Positions 8,801-15,507 of a stretch of DNA of 20,577 nucleotides are shown in pieces. Position numbers and translations under genes: made by a program. Below the pieces are notes generated by a model. The model saw only the letters and a list, made by a program, of their open reading frames with translations. It searched no databases and was not told the DNA's origin. Location: the NCBI GenBank assembly GCA_002403075.1, contig DHHB01000006.1, forward strand, positions 1-20,577. Direction: 5' to 3'. The DNA comes from a bacterium UBP1_UBA4783. GTDB lineage: Bacteria > Krumholzibacteriota > Krumholzibacteriia > Krumholzibacteriales > Krumholzibacteriaceae. Positions within the stretch are counted from its first letter, which is position 1; each line of letters opens with the position of its first letter.

Positions 8801-8947
8801 GAAGGGAAGCGGCTCCCCCGTCGCTCCGTCGGTGACCTTGCCCACGATACGACCGGTCTGCGCGAACGCGCTGCCGAAGGCGGCGAGGATCACGATCGAC
8901 GCCGTCAGCGCGAACGCCCCCGCCGACATGCCGATGCGACGCTTCAT
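5831..8947 (-). CDS. TonB-dependent receptor with N-terminal carboxypeptidase-regulatory-like domain (Oar-like)
   Basis: This is a 1038-residue outer-membrane receptor. The signal peptide ends near AFA at 27-29. A carboxypeptidase regulatory-like (beta-sandwich) domain covers about 32-115 (GRIVGKVTDGATGEPLPFAN). A TonB-box-like EIVVEAEIP lies at 125-133. A plug follows to about 240, with HVRGGRSGEVQFQIDGVPVD at 177-196 and the family-like GGMDAEYGNAQSAIINVSTR at 219-238. The remainder is a large barrel ending in FEF, a typical BAM signal. Such receptors import ligands with TonB/ExbBD energy; the ligand cannot be told from sequence. The ATG at 8947 has AAGGAG (8955-8960) 7 bases upstream, and the signal peptide begins there. 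A longer frame reaching 9115 would begin upstream of the promoter, so it is not used. No SusD partner follows. It is the first gene of the envelope operon, 28 bases before the 827-residue protein. Confidence 0.93.
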   Translation of the reverse strand: MKRRIGMSAGAFALTASIVILAAFGSAFAQTGRIVGKVTDGATGEPLPFANVVILTADKATTKMGAMTLNDGTFSVTGVPVGTYTVRTMMMGYKVSDKTGVRVDAGVPTEVNFQLEEAIVGSTQEIVVEAEIPQIDVKSSDVRQRVSSDQLKELPVDGVAEAIALKSGIVKTGDELHVRGGRSGEVQFQIDGVPVDDPLGGGQISVGLLGTSDSEVITGGMDAEYGNAQSAIINVSTREGGKNFEGQVRYMTDDFGRRDKTYTNYDRIGVGFGGPTPVRNLTYYMSGEATFSDGENWTIASRNETQLLGGLVKYSDRQYLDYNVQGKVAWQVNPRLKLIGEAIYSHGTRDRYINNWNIEGYVQKVYRFLTLRPSRDFQADNARSFGAYTSVYHGPWVGGDVQRVEYYPGSADERRRVVYPIVVYAKVRDPNNTSRPAFIVRYDNFYARVLTDVYGQETEIIWDEAIIDGNGVRAGYQSKQLFEGFQNPESKFSYFRDDSSYVYFNSAERVATNTSDDLNLKVAMNHNISDDVLYTVSLTRLQFKFLSTVGGKLPAQFSTAGLPAILPSGSWRYSGVSDQNFYTDTGYPYFVTCYDYPQYTNRLSKTYNLKADLTSKKWQNHQFKTGVQFIYNDLDEEFRNFPGRTRPLGDGTYMQGLSENVFHNFNPEASYYVQDKWQYQGMVVNGGVRVDFFSPGNNTEIRINSSQIDPNVDKYKFQISPRLGFAFPITDRDKFHFHYGRFTQWPNRNFLFQSQDVLNGVGVIGNPDLDEELTVSYQAGVSHQFTESVATHFVVFTKDIFGLISTTRVLDEELGVQSFRFINRTYASSRGFEVSIVKQRSHYVGGEVSYTYSYADGVASDAFFGVSAEGLTHLPTQEMPLDWDQRHTLNVTLSLQDQNKWGATLVYSFGSGLPWTPIDRFARRQDPLWENSERLPATHIVNVQGRKMFNIYGQNLTLFFEGRNLLNEDVILSTAPGAFPGMANATMDGGSYLTETGRYGGAYLQDIDEDGIDDFTPVNDPTVWGDRKTWRIGFGFEF

Positions 8948-9083
8948 CGTTCCACTCCTTGCCAAAAGGTCCATCAATGCCTTGGATACTATTCCCCCCC
9001 GGCGACCTGAGAACCGATCGGGAGAAATAGATAAGGTGTGGGTCTCTATATCGAATCCGGAGCTATTTTCGGTCTCCGCGAAA
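8948..9083 (-). other. Leader of the envelope operon with G7 tract and ribosome-site hairpin
   Basis: If the promoter at 9084-9112 is used, the mRNA has a leader of about 130 bases. It contains seven consecutive G (8994-9000), which can pair with an upstream TTCTCCC (7 bp, one G-U). Just before the start codon, CCTT-TTGGC-AAGG can form a small hairpin covering most of the AAGGAG ribosome site at 8955-8960. No known riboswitch class is recognised. Folding was judged by eye. Confidence 0.3.
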
Positions 9084-9112
9084 AATATAAAATGAGGGTG
9101 TCTCAAAGTCAA
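9084..9112 (-). promoter_or_regulatory. Sigma70-like promoter of the four-gene envelope operon
   Basis: On the minus strand TTGACT (9107-9112) and TATATT (9084-9089) are separated by exactly 17 bases, with an AT-rich stretch around the -10. Both hexamers match the consensus at five of six positions. It lies 50 bases after the last V-ATPase gene and upstream of the receptor gene. Expected transcription start is near 9077. I see no clear operator. Confidence 0.7.
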
Positions 9113-9161
9113 CATAATTGGCTTGCGGGAAAACGGGTTGGACGGGGGCGCGCGGGATCCG

Positions 9162-9797
9162 TTACACCGCCTCGTTCCGGCCCCTCACCATGTCCTTTAT
9201 CTTCATGAGGCGTATCTGGTTGGAGCGTTCCTGCTCGCCGAGCTTGTCCTCGATGCTGCGGATGGCCGCCGCGAGGTCCGGAAGGAGCACGTACTCGAGG
9301 GCGTTCACGCGCCGCCGCGTCTTCTCGAGCTCCTCGGCCATCCGGAAAAGAGCGTTCTCCCGGCCGACGAGATCGAGAAGAGCGGGGAACGATTCCATGA
9401 GCATCCGGTAGGCCGCGTCGAGCTCGGCGGAGGTGGCGCCGGAGAGCCGGTAGGCGGGATCTCCGGGCGGAACGGCGAAGGAGAACTCCGGGCTCGTGAC
9501 GTTCATCTCGTGGCGAAGTTCGACCGAAAGCTCCCCCGCTTTCGACGTGAGCTCGAGGGCGTCCTCGAGCTCGTGGCGGCCGGTCGCGGCCCGCGCGTCG
9601 AGGTAATGAACGCTCGTCTCCATGAGACTCCGCTCGACCCGCCCGCGCAGCTCGGTCGTTTCCCGGACGAGGCTGAAGAAGTTCTGCATGAGCTTCTCCT
9701 GCTTGTTCTTGAGCAGGCGGTGCCCACGGCGGGCGAGCTCGAGCCGCCGCCGCAGGCGGATCAGCATCATGCGGTTCGGATTGACCTTGATCCTCAA
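9162..9797 (-). CDS. ntpD: V-type ATP synthase subunit D
   Basis: This 211-residue protein is the central-stalk rotor subunit D of a V/A-type ATPase. It is a long two-helix coiled coil that turns inside the A3B3 head and links it to the membrane ring. The N-terminus RIKVNPNRMMLIRLRRRLEL and following RRGHRLLKNKQEKL match the family start. The C-terminal helix carries RRRVNALEYVLLP at 161-173. The start is a TTG at 9797 whose last two bases overlap the TGA of subunit B. GGGGAGG (9805-9811) lies 7 bases upstream, and the family's first residues follow at once. A longer frame to 9914 would only add residues antiparallel to family evidence inside subunit B. The length is normal (about 210). Overlap with B implies translational coupling. 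It is the last gene of the ATPase operon; the usual ntpH/ntpJ-like tail of E. hirae is absent. Confidence 0.95.
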   Translation of the reverse strand: MRIKVNPNRMMLIRLRRRLELARRGHRLLKNKQEKLMQNFFSLVRETTELRGRVERSLMETSVHYLDARAATGRHELEDALELTSKAGELSVELRHEMNVTSPEFSFAVPPGDPAYRLSGATSAELDAAYRMLMESFPALLDLVGRENALFRMAEELEKTRRRVNALEYVLLPDLAAAIRSIEDKLGEQERSNQIRLMKIKDMVRGRNEAV

Positions 9798-11221
9798 CGC
9801 CCGGCCTCCCCGCGAGCGGCCGCCGGCGCGGCCTCCTTCGGCAGGTACCTGTCGACGAACTCGTCCTTGATGCGCTTGATCTCCGCGCGCGGGATCCGCG
9901 AAATCAGATCCCACCCGATCGAGAGCGTCTGCTCGATCGAGCGGTTCTCGTGGATGTCCTGCCGGACGAACCGGCGCTCGAACTGCTCGCCGAACGCCAT
10001 GAACGCCTTGTCGGCGCCGGTGAGCGCCGCCTCGCCGAGCACGACGGCGAGCTCCTCGACCTCCTTGCTGCGGGCGTAGGAGCTGAAGAGCTGGTTCGCG
10101 AGCTGCGCGTGATCCTCGCGCGTGCGGCCGGCGCCGATCCCCTTGTCCCGGAGGCGGGACAGGCTCGGGAGCACGTTGATGGGCGGGTAGATACCCTTGC
10201 GGTGGAGCGAGCGGTCGAGGATGATCTGTCCCTCGGTGATGTAGCCGGTGAGGTCGGGGATCGGATGCGTCTTGTCGTCGTCCGGCATCGAGAGGACGGG
10301 GATCTGCGTGATGGAACCCTTCCGGACCTCCCCTTCCTTGTCGCCCTTGAGGAGCCCGGCGCGCTCGTAGATCGTCGCGAGATCGGTGTAGAGGTAGCCG
10401 GGGTAGCCGCGCCGGCCGGGGATCTCCTTGCGGGCGACGGAGACCTCCCGGAGGGCCTCGCAGTAGTTCGTCATGTCGGTCATGATCACGAGCACGTGCA
10501 TCCCGCGCTCGAAAGCGAGATACTCGGCGGCGGTGAGCGCCGCGCGGGGCGTCGCGATGCGCTCGATCGTGGGGTCGTTCGCGAGGTTGATGAAGAGGAC
10601 GACGCGCTCCATCGCGCCCGTCTCCTGAAAATCGCGTATGAAGTAGTTCGCTTCCTCGAACGTGATGCCCATGGCGGCGAAGACGATGGCGAAGCTCTCC
10701 CCGGCGCCGAGCACGGTCGCCTGCCGCGCGATCTGCGCGGCGAGCTCCGAGTGCGGCAATCCGAACCCCGAAAAGATCGGGAGCTTCTGCCCGCGCACGA
10801 GGGTGTTCAACCCGTCGATCGCCGAGATCCCCGTCTGGATGAACTCCTTCGGGTAGACGCGGGCGTACGGGTTGATCGGGTTTCCGTTGATGTCGAGCAT
10901 ATGCTCCGCGATGAGCCGCGGCCCGTCGTCGATCGGGGCCCCGAGACCGTTGAAGATCCGCCCGAGGATGTCGGGGGAAACGGCGAGCTCGAGCCCGCGC
11001 CCGAGGAAGCGCACCCGGGTCTTCGCGGTATCGACGCCGCGGGTGCCCTCGAAGAGTTGGATGAGCACGCGGTCGCGGTCGACCTCGAGCACCTTGCCCC
11101 TGCGCAGCTCGCCTCCCGGAAGCTCCACCTCGACGAGCTCCTCGTACGTCGCGTGTTCGACCCGGTCGAGGAGGACGAGCGGACCCACGATTTCACGAAT
11201 GGTCGTATATTCCGTCACCAT
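9794..11221 (-). CDS. ntpB: V-type ATP synthase subunit B
   Basis: This 475-residue protein is the non-catalytic nucleotide-site subunit of the V1 head, alternating with A in the A3B3 hexamer. The beta-barrel N-terminus starts at EYTTIREIVGPLVLL. The P-loop position is degenerate, as normal for B: FSGFGLPHSELAAQIARQ at about 150-167 lacks GKT. The SLSRL motif at 353-357 supplies R356, equivalent to the arginine finger that reaches the A-subunit site (R350 in E. hirae). Strong family blocks include INLANDPTIERIATPRAAL and TDMTNYCEALREVSVARKEI. The length matches the family (about 460) apart from an Ala/Arg-rich tail. The ATG at 11221 is 6 bases after the stop of subunit A, and GAGGAG overlaps that stop region with 9-base spacing. 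Its own end overlaps subunit D. Confidence 0.98.
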   Translation of the reverse strand: MVTEYTTIREIVGPLVLLDRVEHATYEELVEVELPGGELRRGKVLEVDRDRVLIQLFEGTRGVDTAKTRVRFLGRGLELAVSPDILGRIFNGLGAPIDDGPRLIAEHMLDINGNPINPYARVYPKEFIQTGISAIDGLNTLVRGQKLPIFSGFGLPHSELAAQIARQATVLGAGESFAIVFAAMGITFEEANYFIRDFQETGAMERVVLFINLANDPTIERIATPRAALTAAEYLAFERGMHVLVIMTDMTNYCEALREVSVARKEIPGRRGYPGYLYTDLATIYERAGLLKGDKEGEVRKGSITQIPVLSMPDDDKTHPIPDLTGYITEGQIILDRSLHRKGIYPPINVLPSLSRLRDKGIGAGRTREDHAQLANQLFSSYARSKEVEELAVVLGEAALTGADKAFMAFGEQFERRFVRQDIHENRSIEQTLSIGWDLISRIPRAEIKRIKDEFVDRYLPKEAAPAAARGEAGR

Positions 11222-11227
11222 GACGCA

Positions 11228-13012
11228 TCACTCCTCACCGGTGCGGCTTTCCTTGAGACAGCCCGCAAGCTGCTCTTGTATCTCCCGGGCGATATCGTCG
11301 AACTGCGCGAGATCCTTCTCCGCGACGTAGCGCATGCGGGAGATCCTCTCCCGCACCGGAAGATCGAGGAGCTTGCGCACGGGGCAACGCTTCTCGACCG
11401 CTTCGATGCTGCCGCGGTGAAGATCGAGAATCGCTGTGAGCATCCGGTACTGCTTCTCGAGGCGCGTGTAGGCGTCCTCCGGATCGAACGCCGACTGGTG
11501 CAGAAAATCCTCGCGGATCATCTTCGTCGTCTCGAGAACGACGCGGTCCTGCGGGGAGAGCGCGTCGACGCCGACGAGCCGGACGAGCTCCTTGAGCTCG
11601 GACTCCTTCTGGAGCAGCTCCATCGTCTCCGTCCGCACGCGTCCCCAATCGTCCGCCACCTCGGCGCGGAAATGGTCGCGGAGGGCGTCGTGGTACAGGC
11701 TGTAACTCGTGAGCCAACTGATGGCCGGGAAATGGCGCTCGAAGGCGAGCTGATCCTCGAGGCTCCAGAAGACCTTCACGACCTTGAGCGTCGCCTGCAC
11801 GACGGGATCGGACAGGTCTCCGCCGGGAGGCGAAACGGCGCCGATGACGGAGAGCGTCCCCGTTCTGCCCTCGCCGCCGAGGCAGATCGCCCGGCCGGAG
11901 CGCTCGTAGAACTCGGCGATGCGCGACGGCAGGTACGCCGGATAGCCCTCCTCGCCGGGCATCTCCTCGAGGCGTCCCGACATCTCGCGCATCGCCTCCG
12001 CCCAGCGGGAGGTCGAATCGGCCATGACCGCGACGTCGTACCCCATGTCCCGGAAATACTCGGCGATCGTGATGCCGGTGTACACGGATGCCTCGCGGGC
12101 CGCCACCGGCATATTCGAGGTGTTCGCGATGAGAACGGTGCGCTCCATGAGCGGACGCCCGGTCGCCGGATCGGTGAGCTCGGGGAACTCCTGGAGCACG
12201 TCGGTCATCTCGTTCCCGCGCTCGCCGCAGCCGATGTAGACGATGATCTGCGCGTCCGACCACTTGGCGAGCTGGTGCTGGATCACGGTCTTTCCCGCTC
12301 CGAAAGGCCCCGGCACGCACGCCGTTCCTCCCTGGCTGATCGGGAACAGCGCGTCGATCACGCGCTGCCCGGTGACGAGAGGTTTCTGCGGAACGAGCTT
12401 CTTCACGATGGGACGAGGCGTGCGCACGGGCCAGCGGTGCATGAGCGAGACCGGGCGCGTTCCGTTCGGCGTCTCGATCTCGGCGATCGTCTCCTCGATC
12501 GTGTACGAGCCTCGCTCGGGGACGCGGGCGAGCGTTCCCGCGCCGACGGTCGGCGGCACGAGCACGCGGTGCACGATGAGCTCCGTCTCGCGCACCTCGC
12601 CGAGTATGTCGCCGGGCTCGACGCGGGCCCCCGCCCGCAGATCCGCCTTCGGAACGAACTCCCAGCGGCGCGCGTGGTCGAGTCCGGGGACGTTGATGCC
12701 GCGCGTGATGTAGTGGCCCGCCTTCTCGTACACGACGTCGAGGGGACGCTGGATGCCGTCGTAGATCGATTGCAGGAGACCGGGGCCGAGCTCGATCGAG
12801 AGCGACGTCCCGGTCGATTCGACGACCTCTCCCGGACCGAGCCCCGCCGTGTCCTCGTAGACCTGGATGTACGCCTCGCTGCCGTGCAGCTCGATGATCT
12901 CCCCGATGAGTCGTTTCTCGCTCACGCGGGCGACTTCGAACATCTTCGCTTCCTGCATCCCCTCGGCGACGATGAGGGGTCCCGACACCTTGACGATTCT
13001 GCCCGTGCTCAT
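11228..13012 (-). CDS. ntpA: V-type ATP synthase subunit A (catalytic)
   Basis: This 594-residue protein is the catalytic subunit of the V1 head. Walker A is GPFGAGKT at 235-242. The catalytic glutamate is E264 in GCGERGNE (261-268), 23 residues after the P-loop lysine K241, as in E. hirae. The V/A-specific insert between the N-terminal barrel and the ATPase core is present (about 110-190). Further blocks are SNMPVAAREASVYTGITIAE and ADSTSRWAEAMREMSGRLEE. The start is taken as the ATG at 13012 (MSTGRIVKVSGPLIVAEGM), which is where the family begins; AGGAG lies 11 bases upstream. An alternative ATG at 13057 overlaps the stop of subunit F and would add 15 residues (MTPAPPGANGG...) without family support. 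All key residues are intact, so the enzyme should be active. Confidence 0.98.
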   Translation of the reverse strand: MSTGRIVKVSGPLIVAEGMQEAKMFEVARVSEKRLIGEIIELHGSEAYIQVYEDTAGLGPGEVVESTGTSLSIELGPGLLQSIYDGIQRPLDVVYEKAGHYITRGINVPGLDHARRWEFVPKADLRAGARVEPGDILGEVRETELIVHRVLVPPTVGAGTLARVPERGSYTIEETIAEIETPNGTRPVSLMHRWPVRTPRPIVKKLVPQKPLVTGQRVIDALFPISQGGTACVPGPFGAGKTVIQHQLAKWSDAQIIVYIGCGERGNEMTDVLQEFPELTDPATGRPLMERTVLIANTSNMPVAAREASVYTGITIAEYFRDMGYDVAVMADSTSRWAEAMREMSGRLEEMPGEEGYPAYLPSRIAEFYERSGRAICLGGEGRTGTLSVIGAVSPPGGDLSDPVVQATLKVVKVFWSLEDQLAFERHFPAISWLTSYSLYHDALRDHFRAEVADDWGRVRTETMELLQKESELKELVRLVGVDALSPQDRVVLETTKMIREDFLHQSAFDPEDAYTRLEKQYRMLTAILDLHRGSIEAVEKRCPVRKLLDLPVRERISRMRYVAEKDLAQFDDIAREIQEQLAGCLKESRTGEE

Positions 13013-13053
13013 ACGGTTACCGACTCCTCCGTTCGCGCCCGGCGGGGCGGGCG

Positions 13054-13398
13054 TCATTTCGGCGCGATATCCTGCCCGACCGCTTTCACGACCGCCATCC
13101 GGATCTCCTCGAACGCGACGCCGCCGGGGCGCGGCCCTTCCCTCGTCCAGACGGCGCCGCGCACGTCGGGGATGACGCTCACGACGGGGAACGTCCGGAG
13201 CGTGCGCAGGCGGATGCGGTCCTTGTATTGATGGAAGACCTCCTCGGTGACGAGAATGATCTTGAAACGCCGTTTGACGACCTCGTCGAACTGGTCCTGC
13301 GTGAGGACGCCTCCCTGCGTCTCGAACGTCTCGCAGCCGAGAAGGCGGAAATATTCTATCGAATCCGAGTTCCCTATGACCGCGATGCTCTTCGCCAT
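13054..13398 (-). CDS. ntpG: V-type ATP synthase subunit F (NtpG in the E. hirae scheme)
   Basis: This 114-residue protein is the small rotor subunit that binds subunit D in the V1 central stalk. The Rossmann-like N-terminus IAVIGNSDSIEYFRLLGCET (5-24) matches the family pattern, followed by FKIILVTEEVF (45-55) and FPVVSVIPDV. The length is at the upper end of the family (about 100-110). The ATG at 13398 follows the stop of subunit C by 16 bases and has only a loose GGGGA ribosome site about 11 bases upstream. Its TGA overlaps an alternative ATG of the A gene (13055-13057), but A more likely starts at 13012. It is called F in Thermus and eukaryotic naming; the ntp letters differ. Confidence 0.93.
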   Translation of the reverse strand: MAKSIAVIGNSDSIEYFRLLGCETFETQGGVLTQDQFDEVVKRRFKIILVTEEVFHQYKDRIRLRTLRTFPVVSVIPDVRGAVWTREGPRPGGVAFEEIRMAVVKAVGQDIAPK

Positions 13399-13414
13399 TG
13401 CCGTGCCGTTCCCC

Positions 13415-14398
13415 CTACGCCGCGAGCAGCGCCTCGACGCGCTCGAGCAGCATCTCCTCGTTCATGCGGTTCAGCTTTCCGGTGATGATCCGGCGCAGAA
13501 CCTCCTCGTTTCGTTCCCTGAGCTCGACGTGATAGAGGACCGGCGAGATGTCGAAATGCCGGTACCTGCTGGCCCCGAGAAGATCGAGGACCGCCCCGCG
13601 CAGCAGGGCGTCCACGCGCCAGAGCGGGGCGTCCTTCGCGAGCCCGGCCGCCGGCAGAGAGCGGTACGACGTCGTCGCGAGATACGCGAAGAACTCGTCG
13701 AGCGGCTCCGCGAAGAGCCCCTCGTAGCGATCGGGCGCGATCTCGCCCCCCGCGATCCACACCGAGGAGAGCGCTTCGCCGCGGACCGGCTCGAGCCGCA
13801 GGCGCACGAAGCTCTGAACGTTCGCGAGATCGATCTTCACGCGCAGATACTCGGCCGCGCGCTCGCCCGGCGCGACCGAGAAGAGGAAGCGCCACTTCGC
13901 GGCCTCGCCCGCGTATTCCGCGGCCGCGAGGCTCCTCGACGCTTCGTACGAGGCGTCGAGCTCCTCGACGAGGGCCTCGAGATGCGGCGGGAGCGCTCCA
14001 CGGAGCTTCCCCGCGAAGGTCTCCGCGACGGTCGCGGCGGGCACGAGGCCGAAGGAGGTGAGCGCCGTCGCTTCGCGGCCGAGCTTCGACGCCTTCCACG
14101 CGTGCCGCACGTTGTCGAAATCGTGGCCGGCGCGCACGAGCAGCCGCGGCCGCTCGCCGGGGAGGAGCGAGGAGACGAGATCGAGCGCCGCCGAGCGCTC
14201 CTCGGCGAGCGCGCGCTCGAAATCGAGCAGCTCGCCGACGCCCTCGAAGGCGCGGAAGTGCTCGCGAAGCGAGCCGAGGAGGTTTTCCTCGCCCGTCCGC
14301 GAGAGGCGCTCGAACCACGCCTTTTCGGGCAGGGCGGCCTCGACCGCCCGCAGCCGCGCGACGATATAGGTGTAGTCCTCGGCCACGCCGCCTCTCAT
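13415..14398 (-). CDS. ntpC: V-type ATP synthase subunit C (AC39/d-type)
   Basis: This 327-residue protein is the funnel-shaped subunit that connects the rotor stalk to the c-ring. It is mostly helical, with the family-like start EDYTYIVARLRAVEAALP, then HDFDNVRHAWKASKLG, EYLRVKIDLANVQSFVRLRL in the middle, and ISPVLYHVELRERNEEVLRR near the C-terminus, where family members carry a similar ExE.R.I segment. The length is slightly below the usual 330-350. The start is the ATG at 14398, which overlaps the TGA of subunit E (ATGA). An upstream extension of the frame to 14512 runs inside subunit E, is Arg/Gly-rich and has no family support. No good ribosome site precedes it, so translation probably depends on coupling to subunit E. 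Confidence 0.92.
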   Translation of the reverse strand: MRGGVAEDYTYIVARLRAVEAALPEKAWFERLSRTGEENLLGSLREHFRAFEGVGELLDFERALAEERSAALDLVSSLLPGERPRLLVRAGHDFDNVRHAWKASKLGREATALTSFGLVPAATVAETFAGKLRGALPPHLEALVEELDASYEASRSLAAAEYAGEAAKWRFLFSVAPGERAAEYLRVKIDLANVQSFVRLRLEPVRGEALSSVWIAGGEIAPDRYEGLFAEPLDEFFAYLATTSYRSLPAAGLAKDAPLWRVDALLRGAVLDLLGASRYRHFDISPVLYHVELRERNEEVLRRIITGKLNRMNEEMLLERVEALLAA

Positions 14399-14982
14399 TC
14401 GTTGAAGAGCGCCGCCGCGACGCGCGATTCGACGCGTGCGGCGAGCTGCTCGAAGATGACGCCGATCGTGAGATCGACCCGGCGCCGCCCCTCGCGGAGC
14501 ACGACGCCCCACGCGAACTCTCCCGGCTCGTCGGCGACGCGGAGCGCGGCTCCCTCCCGCTCCCGGTTGAGAGACTCGACGAAGGCCGGCGTGAACAGGG
14601 CGCGCTGGGCGGCCGGAACGACGATCTCCTCGCGACCCGAAAGCACGTTTCGAAGAATGAGCGCCCGGAGTATCTCGAGATACCGCTCCGGCGGCAGAGC
14701 CTCGATGCGGTTTCGCGCCTCCCGGTACGCCTCGGCGAGGAGCTCGCGCTTGCGCTCGAGGAGTTGCTTGCGCAGATCGAGTTCCGCGGCGACGACGAGC
14801 CTGCGTTCCTCGTTTCCCGCCTTCGCCCGGATCCGCTCCTCGAGCTCCGCGCGGAGCGCTTCGCCTCTCGCTTCGTACTCGCCGCGGATCGCCGCGGCCT
14901 TCGCTTCGGCCGCGCCGACGATCTCCTCGACCCGCGAGCGCGTCTCCTCGTCGATCCGTTGCAGTATGTTCTCGATCGACAT
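14395..14982 (-). CDS. ntpE: V-type ATP synthase subunit E
   Basis: This 195-residue protein is a peripheral-stalk (stator) subunit that pairs with the small G/H-type subunit and holds the A3B3 head against rotation. The N-terminal half is a charged helix typical of E: ILQRIDEETRSRVEEIVGAA, then a run of Glu/Arg/Lys to about residue 110. The C-terminal globular part includes PPERYLEILRALILRNVL, and a late GVVLREGRRRVDLTIGVIFE matches the conserved end of E subunits (GG.vl..g.i..d.Tl). The ATG at 14982 lies 26 bases after subunit K, with a GAAGGG ribosome site about 5 bases upstream. A longer frame to 15138 is Arg-rich and lies inside subunit K, so it is not used. Its stop overlaps the start of subunit C. 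Confidence 0.93.
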   Translation of the reverse strand: MSIENILQRIDEETRSRVEEIVGAAEAKAAAIRGEYEARGEALRAELEERIRAKAGNEERRLVVAAELDLRKQLLERKRELLAEAYREARNRIEALPPERYLEILRALILRNVLSGREEIVVPAAQRALFTPAFVESLNREREGAALRVADEPGEFAWGVVLREGRRRVDLTIGVIFEQLAARVESRVAAALFNE

Positions 14983-15008
14983 CGTGCCCTTCCCTCGCGA
15001 CGGTTCGC

Positions 15009-15482
15009 TCAGCCGATCGTGATGCGCTGGAGGAGGAGGATCGTCGCGAGCAGCCCGAGCACGGCGTACGTCTCGACGACGACGCCGAACACGAGCCCCT
15101 TGCCGACTTCGCCGGGACGCTTCGCGACGAGGCTGCACGCGGCGGCGCAGACCTTGCCCTGATAGACGCCCGAAACGAGCCCCGCGAGGCCGATCGGCAG
15201 CGCCGCGCCGAGGAACTCGAGCCCCGTTCTGACCGGAACCGCCGACGGCTCGATCCCCCAGCTCGCGAATTTATTGACGATCATGAACAGCGCGACGAGG
15301 CCGTAGATCCCCTGCGTCCCGGGCAGCGCCTGAAGCAGCAGGAGCCGGCCGAACTTGTTCGGGTCCTCGCTCACGACCCCGCTCGCCGCCATTCCCGCGA
15401 TGCCGCAGCCGAGCGCGGAGCCGCATCCGGCGAGCCCCGCCGCGAGCGCCGCTCCGATGACGAGCAGTGCGAAACCGAGCAT
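15009..15482 (-). CDS. ntpK: V-type ATP synthase subunit K, c-ring proteolipid (Na+-type signature)
   Basis: This 157-residue rotor-ring protein consists of two fused helical hairpins (four membrane helices), as in E. hirae NtpK. The first hairpin ends in LLLLQALPGTQGIYGLVALF and carries no acidic ion site. The second carries VVVETYAVLGLL with the single carboxylate E137, giving one ion site per four helices. The residues that bind Na+ in E. hirae (L61, T64, Q65, Q110, E139) align with L53, T56, Q57, Q108 (GVYQGKV) and E137; the nearby tyrosine Y68 aligns with Y60. Na+ rather than H+ transport is therefore likely, though this was aligned by eye from memory of the E. hirae sequence. The ATG at 15482 has AAGGAG six bases upstream. 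The gene lies 25 bases after subunit I. Confidence 0.96.
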   Translation of the reverse strand: MLGFALLVIGAALAAGLAGCGSALGCGIAGMAASGVVSEDPNKFGRLLLLQALPGTQGIYGLVALFMIVNKFASWGIEPSAVPVRTGLEFLGAALPIGLAGLVSGVYQGKVCAAACSLVAKRPGEVGKGLVFGVVVETYAVLGLLATILLLQRITIG

Positions 15483-15507
15483 ACGACACTCCTTCCCTTG
15501 AACGCGT

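Noticed and set aside
8948..9115. 56-residue N-terminal extension of the receptor
   Set aside because: It begins upstream of the -35 of the only good promoter, and the signal peptide and AAGGAG site point to the ATG at 8947.
9798..9914. Longer N-terminus for subunit D
   Set aside because: The extra residues lie within subunit B and are Arg/Gly-rich, and family members begin at the MRIKVNPNRM-like segment.
9950..13231. Plus-strand open frame of about 1093 codons opposite ATPase subunits A and B
   Set aside because: It lies antisense to two strongly conserved genes, is dominated by Arg, Leu, Val, Asp and Glu, and shows no family motif. High GC with regular codon use leaves few stops in this antisense frame.
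13374..14318. Arg-rich minus-strand frame overlapping subunit C
   Set aside because: It is a different frame of the same strand, with composition typical of a frame shifted against a GC-rich gene; subunit C has family motifs throughout.
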